A DNA stretch of 8,480 nt, from NCBI GenBank assembly GCA_023136985.1, contig JAGLQD010000105.1, forward strand, positions 1-8,480. Direction: 5' to 3'. Of this stretch, positions 1 through 5,965 are shown in pieces. A program made the translations under genes and the position numbers. Below the pieces are notes generated by a model. The model saw only the letters and a program-made list of their open reading frames with translations, did no database searches and was not told the origin of the DNA. Position 1 is the stretch's first letter. Every line of letters starts with the position of its first letter. The stretch is from Candidatus Sabulitectum sp. (GTDB lineage: Bacteria; Fermentibacterota; Fermentibacteria; Fermentibacterales; JCC-6).

Positions 1-74
1 CCCACCTGGCCATGTTTCTGCTTGGAGCTGCCCTTCTTACAACAGCTACACTGAGATTCAAGAAGACCGGGTAA
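1..74 (+). CDS. ABC-2 type transporter permease, C-terminal end (partial, 5' cut by window)
   Basis: The reading frame beginning at base 3 gives 23 residues (HLAMFLLGAALL...RFKKTG) and stops at TAA 72-74. The residues are a hydrophobic helix followed by a short basic tail, as at the C-terminus of ABC-2 (YhhJ/YbhR-like) membrane permeases. Alone this would be too short to name. It is assigned because a longer relative at 2650-2885 carries the permease signature upstream of the identical 23 residues. The product would be the membrane subunit of an ABC exporter; the substrate cannot be told. Nothing shows whether the part outside the window is intact. Confidence 0.6.
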   Translation, partial: HLAMFLLGAALLTTATLRFKKTG

Positions 75-216
75 GGGAGGCAAATAATTCAGATATTCCC
101 TGTGGAAAATGTTAGAAAAACTGCTATGTATTGGGAATTGACGTTTTTTCACTGTTTTTAAGAAGGAACATTTTACAGATTGATACTGCAAATTGATTGC
201 TCTTAGAATAAGAGAA

Positions 217-261
217 AGGGAGACAGAAACATAAATCACAAGTGACATGTTCTGTCTCCCT
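217..261 (-). terminator. Hairpin terminator after the beta-helix protein gene
   Basis: A perfect 12-bp stem pairs 217-228 (AGGGAGACAGAA) with 250-261 (TTCTGTCTCCCT) around a 21-nt loop, which itself holds a small CAC-AA-GTG dyad. Read on the minus strand it lies 13 bases after the stop of the 274-2382 gene and is followed by the T-rich run TTTCTCTTATTC. It therefore best serves as the terminator of that gene. It might also stop transcription arriving from the permease on the plus strand, but there is no T-run on that side. Confidence 0.65.
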
Positions 262-273
262 GAAATTAGCTAC

Positions 274-2382
274 CTATTTTCCAATAATTACACACCTTCT
301 TGTTTCTGAGTAGCCATCAGCTGTAATCGAGTAGAGATATACTCCAGCTGAAATATCAGTGGGATTCCAGAGTGCTGAATGTGAACCAGCTGCCATGTTC
401 TCGTTAAGAACAACAGCAACTTTATGTCCGGCGAGATCATAAACAGCAATCTCGACCTGGGCAGTATTTGCCAGTGAAAATGGAATAACAGCAGTGCTGG
501 AAATTGGATTGGGAGAGCACAGACCAAGACTATGAGACGCAGTTCCAATTAGTTCAGATTCGTCACTGGTTCCGGTGGCTGGCTCTACTGTGATAACCTG
601 AGTACTGATATTTACACCATTCTCAGTTGCTATCTCAAGATAAACAGTGTGTTCGCCAACTTCATTAAACGCATGCGATGGAGAATTCTCATAGGATACA
701 AAACCATCATCAGAAGACCACTTGTAGTAAAGAACTGCACCGTTTCCAGGGAATGAAGTATTTGTGAAATCCACATACAGCGGTTGCATTCCAGAAGAAA
801 CACTTGTGGTATACGATGAGATGGGATAAATCAAAGTGGTATGATTCAGTAGATCGAAGTCTGCTGCTGACGAGTCTGAATATGGCCCTCCTGACGCCCC
901 AACATCATTTATCTCAGTGCCCTGTGATGGAGGGAAGAAAACATCATTGTATGCTGCATCTGGATTTCCAGCGTCGATGCAGGGTGATCCTGCGAGAAGA
1001 TAGAAGTTGGTGTATCCGATAAAGTCAGGGTTCGTACTGAAATTTCCGGTACCGCTGGTGTATCCCGCTACATCGGAATAGGAGCGGCTAATAGAAGCTT
1101 CTCCGCCGGTACCAATCTGATTGCCAATATTGAAGTAAACTACACTGTTAACTAAGTTCGAAGTCGAAGCACTACCCCCCGTATTGTCTGTATGAAACAG
1201 TCCGTAATTCTCATTGTAAACTATATCGCAGTTATAGAAGTACATGTTATCACTACTGTCGTAGGTTTCGAGATATACTCCTGCGCCTGTTCCTCCGGAA
1301 GCTGCGTAATTGTCATGGATTATGCAATTGTAGAATTTTGAGTATCCGTTGTAGGCATAGATACCGCCGCCCTTTGCTGCTTCATTGTCGTAAACAAGAT
1401 TTCTGTAGAGCTGAATAGTTGAGTTGTTTATATGAATTCCTCCACCGTTACCAGTTCCTTCATTATCCCAGACTGCATTATCTGACAAATTCAAGTTGGA
1501 GGAAGAACTGACATAAATGCCCCCTCCATGGGTACTGATATTTGCAGATATGAAATTACTGTACACATAATCACCGTTTGAAGAGTAAAAATAGACTCCA
1601 CCGCCACTACTGGAGGCGATGTTACCGTCAATAGAATTTGCCGTCAAAGTAGCATTTGATCCGGATGCATAAATTCCAGCCCCATTGGTTGCGTAATTTT
1701 CCTGAATCGAATTGTCATTTATAGCTGGTTCAGAACTGACTATATAGATTGCGCCACCATGATCATTGGCTGTGTTATTCCAGAATATATTGCTTTCGGT
1801 TGTTCCTGATGCCTGAGCAAAAAAGTGTATTGCCCCACCGTGATCGGTTGCCAGGTTTGAATGGAAGTAATTATCAGTGATTATTGGATTCGAACCCCAG
1901 TTCGCAATGGCACCTCCGTGCTGAGCTTTGTTGTCACGAAAAATATTGTGAGTGATTGAAATATCTGCAAATTTCAACAGCATTGCTCCACCGTATTCAT
2001 CCATCGCATCAGTAGCTGCATAAGCATTTCCATATTCCAGGATACAGTAGGTTACTTCAGAATCACTATCTGGAAGAGTAAATCGTATTCCTGCCCATCC
2101 GGGATCTCCTGAAGCTGCTGTGAAGGAAATCATGTTTGCTTCAGTACCAACTGCGGTCAGTTTACCCCTGACTTCCATTAGGTAGTGATCCTGAAAAACA
2201 ACTTCCACACCGGGTTCAACGATAAGAGTGAAACCATAGGGGATTTCCAGGTCACCAATGACATTGTACGGACTTCCAGCAGAATTCCAGGTGCCATACA
2301 CTGTTCCCTGCACATCCGTTGCATTGGATATGCATACAACAGAACTTAACAGAATTAGAACAAGCACATTTGTTGTTTTCAT
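274..2382 (-). CDS. Secreted beta-helix protein with Pmp-like repeats, PKD-like domain and T9SS type A sorting domain
   Basis: The protein has 702 residues from the ATG at 2382, chosen because AAGGAGG (2391-2397) sits 8 nt upstream and a signal peptide begins at once (MKTTNVLVLILLSSVVC, likely cut after SNA-21). An in-frame ATG at 2436 would add 18 residues before the signal and has no such site. Residues about 85-400 form a right-handed beta-helix: ten turns carry GG/GA-[AG]-[IVM] at 131, 156, 182, 209, 234, 260, 286, 313, 338 and 366, a period of about 26 residues. Several have FxxN before GGAI, as in chlamydial Pmp repeats. NPDF...SPCIDAG (451-472) closes the helix. About 526-600 resembles a PKD domain, and 619-702 (SPNPIS...VYDLAGHKV...GVYLYSI) is a T9SS type A sorting domain. 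It is probably exported and anchored on the cell surface; ligand or enzymatic activity is unknown. The gene is monocistronic. Confidence 0.88.
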   Translation of the reverse strand: MKTTNVLVLILLSSVVCISNATDVQGTVYGTWNSAGSPYNVIGDLEIPYGFTLIVEPGVEVVFQDHYLMEVRGKLTAVGTEANMISFTAASGDPGWAGIRFTLPDSDSEVTYCILEYGNAYAATDAMDEYGGAMLLKFADISITHNIFRDNKAQHGGAIANWGSNPIITDNYFHSNLATDHGGAIHFFAQASGTTESNIFWNNTANDHGGAIYIVSSEPAINDNSIQENYATNGAGIYASGSNATLTANSIDGNIASSSGGGVYFYSSNGDYVYSNFISANISTHGGGIYVSSSSNLNLSDNAVWDNEGTGNGGGIHINNSTIQLYRNLVYDNEAAKGGGIYAYNGYSKFYNCIIHDNYAASGGTGAGVYLETYDSSDNMYFYNCDIVYNENYGLFHTDNTGGSASTSNLVNSVVYFNIGNQIGTGGEASISRSYSDVAGYTSGTGNFSTNPDFIGYTNFYLLAGSPCIDAGNPDAAYNDVFFPPSQGTEINDVGASGGPYSDSSAADFDLLNHTTLIYPISSYTTSVSSGMQPLYVDFTNTSFPGNGAVLYYKWSSDDGFVSYENSPSHAFNEVGEHTVYLEIATENGVNISTQVITVEPATGTSDESELIGTASHSLGLCSPNPISSTAVIPFSLANTAQVEIAVYDLAGHKVAVVLNENMAAGSHSALWNPTDISAGVYLYSITADGYSETRRCVIIGK

Positions 2383-2390
2383 AATCCTCT

Positions 2391-2397
2391 CCTCCTT
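2391..2397 (-). promoter_or_regulatory. Shine-Dalgarno site deciding the start at 2382
   Basis: On the minus strand AAGGAGG lies 8 nt before the ATG at 2382. It matches the anti-SD core perfectly and favours 2382 over the upstream in-frame ATG at 2436. Confidence 0.8.
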
Positions 2398-2520
2398 GAG
2401 TATTTTGACCAAATTGAAACTTCGAGAATTGAACATTTTTCAATTCTTGAAACAATTTCATTGAGCATTGTGAGTCTCCCAGCTTCATATTAATATGATT
2501 AAGCATAATGTGATTGAAAG

Positions 2521-2549
2521 AATTTACAGCAGAATAATATACACGTCAA
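2521..2549 (-). promoter_or_regulatory. Candidate sigma70 promoter for the beta-helix protein gene
   Basis: On the minus strand TTGACG (2549-2544) is followed after exactly 17 nt by TAAATT (2526-2521). The -35 box matches 5/6 and the -10 box 4/6. It would give a leader of about 130 nt before the ATG at 2382. The surrounding AT-rich sequence offers other weak -10 boxes, so this is a candidate only. The rest of 2383-2649 shows no gene. Confidence 0.35.
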
Positions 2550-2649
2550 GCCCGAAGATAACCTGTAAATAGTGATATAAAGATGATCTACTGTTGACGC
2601 TGGGAATTTATTCCAGAATAGTGAAGTAATGCTTACATTGGATGGGTAA

Positions 2650-2885
2650 CAAACCTGTTACTCTATGGTATATCTTCTCTCCGGCTTCGCTTTCCCCATA
2701 GCCAACATGCCTGGAATCATCAGGTTCTTCACCCTGTTCAACCCCATGCGCTACATGATGACCATCCTCCGGGACATCTTCCTGAAAGGCAACGGTCTGG
2801 ACATACTATGGCCCACCTGGCCATGTTTCTGCTTGGTGCAGCTCTTCTTACCACTGCTACACTGAGGTTTAAGAAGACAGGGTAG
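2650..2885 (+). pseudogene. Truncated, frameshifted ABC-2 permease C-terminus (second copy)
   Basis: An open stretch beginning after a TAA at 2647 reads MVYLLSGFAFPIANMPG from 2665, then FNPMRYMMTILRDIFLKGNG and ILWP. This is the conserved LSGF-FPI-NMP / NP-RY / I-R-IFLKG region near the end of ABC-2 exporter permeases of the YhhJ/YbhR type. At 2812-2814 the frame is lost: one more C after TGG-CCC would restore HLAMFLLGAALL...KKTG and a TAG at 2883-2885. These 23 restored residues equal the tail at 1-74. The N-terminal part of the permease (several hundred residues, with its extracytoplasmic domain) is absent and no partner ATPase is present. It cannot make a transporter subunit. The next gene, on the opposite strand, ends only 21 nt downstream, after a run of nine G. 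Confidence 0.75.
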
Positions 2886-2906
2886 GGGGGGGGTAGGAAT
2901 ATGTTT

Positions 2907-3443
2907 TCAGCCTTTGTTGAATAGCTGATTAACCGTATTCATCGGCAGGAAAAGGCGAGTTCTGCCGGTTGAGCCGATCAGTTCCTGAAATCCGAATCGC
3001 AGGTAGAAATGTTCAGCGGAATCATTCAGACAATCAACAATTACCGCATAAGCAGGCAGTACGGATTGAACTCTTGAAAGGTGTTCCAGAGCTCTGATCA
3101 GTGTTATTTTCCCTAGACCTCGTCCCTGACATTCAGTATGCACAGCAAGCTGAGCCAGTAAGAACACAGGAACCGGGTAGTGTGGCAGTTTCTTCGCGAT
3201 TCGCAGAGGAAGATCATTCCTTCTGAGGGAGCTTGGAGCAACCGTAAAGAAAGCGCATATATCTTTTTTTCCTGAAGAATTTGCTTCAATTGAAGGCAGA
3301 ACCAGAGTATGCCCGACCCCGGCACTCATTTGCCGGGAAGCATGCTTCTGCATATAGCTGTTCAGCTCGGGTTCGCAGCAGTTGAAAGAAGCACGATCAT
3401 GCAGCTGTTTGTTCAGTTGAACAAATGTATCGGACCAATTCAC
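2907..3443 (-). CDS. GNAT acetyltransferase toxin of a type II toxin-antitoxin pair (TacT/AtaT-like)
   Basis: The product has 178 residues and starts with GTG at 3443, which overlaps the antitoxin stop as GTGA, so translation is probably coupled. It has the family layout: a F-x-C-x-x-x-x-L-N start (F20-N-C-C...L27-N28; the second C replaces the usual G), a core LAQLAVHTECQGRGLG whose 106-111 (QGRGLG) is the acetyl-CoA pyrophosphate loop, and AEHFYLRFGF with Y147 at the place of the catalytic tyrosine. It ends RTRLFLPMNTV, as in relatives. Known members acetylate the amino group of aminoacyl-tRNAs and stop translation; this role is inferred from the family. All key residues are present and the gene looks intact. 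No terminator is obvious downstream, where the minus strand runs into the permease remnant. Confidence 0.9.
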   Translation of the reverse strand: MNWSDTFVQLNKQLHDRASFNCCEPELNSYMQKHASRQMSAGVGHTLVLPSIEANSSGKKDICAFFTVAPSSLRRNDLPLRIAKKLPHYPVPVFLLAQLAVHTECQGRGLGKITLIRALEHLSRVQSVLPAYAVIVDCLNDSAEHFYLRFGFQELIGSTGRTRLFLPMNTVNQLFNKG

Positions 3444-3709
3444 CGGATGCCGGATCTTTTTGCAGTCAGGGCAGCTTTTCTCAAGTATTCATCAGGCTCA
3501 GCAGCAGCTTCACAAACTTTCATGAATCTGTCAAATGCATCATTTTCCAGTGTGATTTCCTCATATTCTGAAATTACTTTACTGGAATCTTCATCCATGA
3601 GTTTTACAATGTATTCAGTTAGACTCTTCATCCCCAGTAGTGCAGCGGCTTTCTCGGCCTTTCTCTTCACTCTGTCATCAAGTCTGATATCAAGTCTGGC
3701 TGTTGCCAT
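3440..3709 (-). CDS. Ribbon-helix-helix antitoxin, DUF1778 (TacA/AtaR-like)
   Basis: The product has 89 residues and starts MATARLDIRLDDRVK. The ATG at 3709 is chosen because GGGAGG (3714-3719) lies 4 nt upstream; an adjacent ATG at 3712 is too close to it. Residues about 3-45 are the RHH DNA-binding fold (RLDIRL strand, then two helices through LTEYIVKLM). The acidic tail from about 50 on (ITLENDAFDRFMKV...EPDEYLRKAA) matches the DUF1778 segment that wraps and inhibits the GNAT toxin. It is the first gene of the operon, overlapping the toxin by 4 nt. It should bind the two palindromes around its promoter, alone or with the toxin, and repress the operon. Intact and full length for the family. 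Confidence 0.9.
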   Translation of the reverse strand: MATARLDIRLDDRVKRKAEKAAALLGMKSLTEYIVKLMDEDSSKVISEYEEITLENDAFDRFMKVCEAAAEPDEYLRKAALTAKRSGIR

Positions 3710-3728
3710 CATTCCTCCCTTTCTCGGT

Positions 3729-3747
3729 GTACGGAACACTTCCGTAC
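3729..3747. promoter_or_regulatory. TA operator palindrome, proximal copy
   Basis: GTACGGAA-CAC-TTCCGTAC is a perfect 8-bp inverted repeat with a 3-nt centre. It lies between the -10 box and the antitoxin ribosome site. A copy with the same arms lies at 3784-3802, and both are preceded by T and followed by GCA. It is probably the binding site of the RHH antitoxin. Confidence 0.8.
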
Positions 3748-3749
3748 GC

Positions 3750-3779
3750 AATCTAAAGATGTCTAAGGTAGATCGTCAA
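3750..3779 (-). promoter_or_regulatory. Promoter of the toxin-antitoxin operon
   Basis: On the minus strand TTGACG (3779-3774) is followed after 18 nt by TAGATT (3755-3750), giving 5/6 and 4/6 matches. The two boxes fill the gap between the two operator palindromes: the -35 box ends 4 nt from the distal one and the -10 box 2 nt from the proximal one. A protein bound at either site would block RNA polymerase. Confidence 0.55.
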
Positions 3780-3783
3780 TACT

Positions 3784-3802
3784 GTACGGAATGATTCCGT
3801 AC
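3784..3802. promoter_or_regulatory. TA operator palindrome, distal copy
   Basis: GTACGGAA-TGA-TTCCGTAC has the same 8-bp arms as the copy at 3729-3747, with a different 3-nt centre. The centres are 55 bp apart, close to five helical turns, so both lie on roughly the same DNA face. The site also lies upstream of the plus-strand gene at 3898 and could affect it. Confidence 0.8.
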
Positions 3803-3838
3803 GCAAGGCAGCACTGATTGTTCCTGTGGAATGGGGAA

Positions 3839-3886
3839 CCTTAACTTAACCGCTGGTGGGAGAGAATCAACCATCGCAAGTTAAGG
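3839..3886 (+). promoter_or_regulatory. Inverted repeat able to mask the ribosome site of the FG-GAP protein gene
   Basis: CCTTAACTT (3839-3847) is a perfect 9-bp complement of AAGTTAAGG (3878-3886) across 30 nt. The right arm contains most of the AAGGG (3883-3887) that would be the Shine-Dalgarno site for the GTG at 3898. In mRNA the hairpin could reduce translation of that gene. The long loop makes it only moderately convincing. Confidence 0.35.
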
Positions 3887-3897
3887 GTAGCGAATTT

Positions 3898-5772
3898 GTG
3901 AAGCATGCATTTTATGGTTATCATCAGGAAAAGAGGATTTGCAAACGGTATTCTACCGAGTATTGGGGGATTATCATCAAAGCTTTAGCTCTGGTTGCTA
4001 TTTTTGCCTTTGCAGCATCGGAATCTCCGGTGCAGACAGTTACTCAAACCAGTTGGGACGGTGACAGTGGAGTTCCCGGACCGGTAAACAGTTGGGTTAC
4101 CAACTACTGGGAAGATACTCTGGTTACCATTTCAACGGGACAGATCGCTCTAACAACCAGTTTTGATCCGCTTCCTCATTCCATCCACGGCGGGACATGG
4201 GAGAATCTCATTGCAGCAGATGTAGATGGCGACGGTGATCAGGACATCTGTGCAGTTGACCTGGATTCTTCAGTGAAGTGGTGGGAGAACACAGATGGTA
4301 CTGGCACAGCCTGGACCCAGCACACAGTTACATCTGAATCCGGCCATCTATGGATTCACTCAGGAGATATTGACGGAGATGGGGATACAGACCTGATGAC
4401 AGCATTCATGGATATAGACCACAACGAGTACTACTGGTGGGAAAACACTGACGGTACTGGATCCTCATGGACAAAGCACACCATCGGTGGTGACATGGTG
4501 GAGCCGCAGTGCATTCATGGAGCTGACCTGGACGGAGATGGTGACATCGATGTTATGGGCACAGCCCTCTATGAAAACCGGATCGTTCTGTTCCTTAATG
4601 ACGGGACAGGCAGCAGCTGGACAAGAAGTTATATCGATTCTGATAACGGAGCTGACATGATCATTTCTGCAGACATTGACAACGATGGCGATCTGGATGT
4701 GCCTGCTACGCTCTATGATGAACTGATCTGGTATGAGAACAACGGTTCAGCAACAGTATGGACCCGCCATCTTGTGTCCTCTGCAAGCAGCTGGGATCTG
4801 GAAATAGTTGATGCGGCGGATATAAACAATGATGGATACATTGACCTTGTTTATGCAGGGTTGTACAGGAAATTGGGATGGTACGAGAATACCGATGGTA
4901 CAGGCACATCCTGGACAGGCCGTGAGCTTCCCCATTGTCACTCCACCGGGGCTATGTCCGTAGCAACTGCTGACATGAATGGTGACGGTACAACTGATAT
5001 CGTTGCAGGGTTTGACTGGGTCTACACTGTAGAGTGGTGGAGCAACAACAATGGAACAGGGCAGGCATGGACACACTATGCGGTAGATGATCTTGACATG
5101 CCCTATTCGCTCTGTACCGCAGACTTGAATGGTGACGGTATCGACGAACCTGCCGGGTGTGGATCCGGTGGGCTCAGATGGTGGAGCCCGGAGTGGGAGC
5201 CTCTTGCCGGCAGCCTGACCTCGAGTATTCTTGAGATAAACGGTGAACCTGACTGGGGAATGCTTTCATGGGACGCTGACATTCATACTGGAAACAGTGT
5301 GTACTTTCAGGTGAGAGGTGGAAGTGATTCCACCCACATGGGCGAATGGTCAGACACTCTTATGTTGCCATGCAGTCTGTTAACAGTGCTGGCAGATGAT
5401 GATACTTTCTTTCAGTACAAAGCCATCATGAAGAGAGTGGACGACACAACAATACCTGTCCTTAAAGAAATATCTGTAAACTACATCCTCAGATCAGTCG
5501 GTATGCCTGAAGATGCTTATCACCTGGGTTATCCTTTTCCAAACCCATCTTCATACTATGTATCTATGTATTTCCAGATACCTCTGTCGGGCAATGTAAA
5601 AGTAACGGTGTTTGATTTGATGGGCAGACTTGTAGCAACCCCAATGGATATGGAGCATGAAGCGGGAGTTCACGGGATCTTCATAGAGGATCTGAAACCA
5701 GGTGTCTACCTGATAAGAATTGAATCCGGCCTCTGGACGGAAACCAGCCGCTTTGTAGTTGTGGAGCAGTAA
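3898..5772 (+). CDS. Secreted FG-GAP/VCBS seven-repeat beta-propeller protein with T9SS type A sorting domain
   Basis: From GTG 3898 the product has 624 residues. AAGGG lies 10 nt upstream; an in-frame GTG at 3856 would add 14 residues but lacks a ribosome site, so the start is uncertain. A long basic N-region (HQEKRICKRY) precedes a hydrophobic core (about 24-40, GIIIKALALVAIFAFAA), an export signal. Seven repeats of about 50 residues follow. Each has a calcium loop (DVDGDGDQD 108, DIDGDGDTD 157, DLDGDGDID 210, DIDNDGDLD 259, DINNDGYID 308, DMNGDGTTD 359, DLNGDGIDE 409), and most then have WWEN-DGTG-SWT. This fits a seven-bladed propeller; the last blade is the least regular. About 436-531 is a beta-rich linker domain. 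Residues 544-624 (YPFPNPSS...VFDLMGRLV...GVYLIRI) form the T9SS sorting domain. It is probably a surface binding or adhesion protein; the ligand is unknown. Confidence 0.85.
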   Translation: MKHAFYGYHQEKRICKRYSTEYWGIIIKALALVAIFAFAASESPVQTVTQTSWDGDSGVPGPVNSWVTNYWEDTLVTISTGQIALTTSFDPLPHSIHGGTWENLIAADVDGDGDQDICAVDLDSSVKWWENTDGTGTAWTQHTVTSESGHLWIHSGDIDGDGDTDLMTAFMDIDHNEYYWWENTDGTGSSWTKHTIGGDMVEPQCIHGADLDGDGDIDVMGTALYENRIVLFLNDGTGSSWTRSYIDSDNGADMIISADIDNDGDLDVPATLYDELIWYENNGSATVWTRHLVSSASSWDLEIVDAADINNDGYIDLVYAGLYRKLGWYENTDGTGTSWTGRELPHCHSTGAMSVATADMNGDGTTDIVAGFDWVYTVEWWSNNNGTGQAWTHYAVDDLDMPYSLCTADLNGDGIDEPAGCGSGGLRWWSPEWEPLAGSLTSSILEINGEPDWGMLSWDADIHTGNSVYFQVRGGSDSTHMGEWSDTLMLPCSLLTVLADDDTFFQYKAIMKRVDDTTIPVLKEISVNYILRSVGMPEDAYHLGYPFPNPSSYYVSMYFQIPLSGNVKVTVFDLMGRLVATPMDMEHEAGVHGIFIEDLKPGVYLIRIESGLWTETSRFVVVEQ

Positions 5773-5902
5773 AACGAAGCAGTATGCATGATAGAAGTGA
5801 CATAGATAGAAGAAAGCAGCTCCGAAACAATCGATTCTTCTTGCCACTTTCACTGCTGGAGAATGGATTGATGTTGTGGAAGTATTATTGGCTGTAAATG
5901 AC

Positions 5903-5931
5903 TTTACACCACTTCGCCACTCATCTATAAT
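5903..5931 (+). promoter_or_regulatory. Strong sigma70-type promoter for the 5966 gene
   Basis: TTTACA (5903-5908) is followed after exactly 17 nt by a perfect TATAAT (5926-5931). A second TATAAT lies 11 nt later (5937-5942). Transcription would start near 5938, about 28 nt before the ATG, with the ribosome site AAAGGA (5952-5957) in between. This is the best consensus promoter in the window. Confidence 0.75.
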
Positions 5932-5965
5932 TCAACTATAATTATCAGATGAAAGGATAAGAACA

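Noticed and set aside
1250..2010. Regular spacing of about 78 nt, as in a repeat array
   Set aside because: The period follows protein beta-helix turns in one open frame; the DNA units are not identical, so it is not CRISPR or a satellite repeat.
2312..2382. Lipoprotein signal in the beta-helix protein (SVVC)
   Set aside because: V precedes the Cys instead of G/A/S, and a better signal peptidase I site (SNA) follows at residue 21.
2252..2506. Open frames on both strands over the start and leader of the beta-helix gene
   Set aside because: They overlap the well-supported signal peptide, ribosome site and promoter in other frames and have no recognisable domains.
3309..3794. A 161-codon plus-strand open frame opposite the toxin and antitoxin genes
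   Set aside because: It is antisense to two well-recognised family genes, has a low-complexity Ser/Ala/Phe-rich product, covers both operators and has no ribosome site.
4706..5076. Minus-strand open frames opposite the FG-GAP propeller
   Set aside because: They mirror the repeated DGDG/WWEN codons; the products are Cys/His-rich composition artefacts with no start signals.
5808..5841. AGAAGAA / TTCTTCT inverted repeat as terminator of the FG-GAP gene
   Set aside because: The stem is only 7 bp, AT-rich, with a 20-nt loop and no T-run after it; not convincing.
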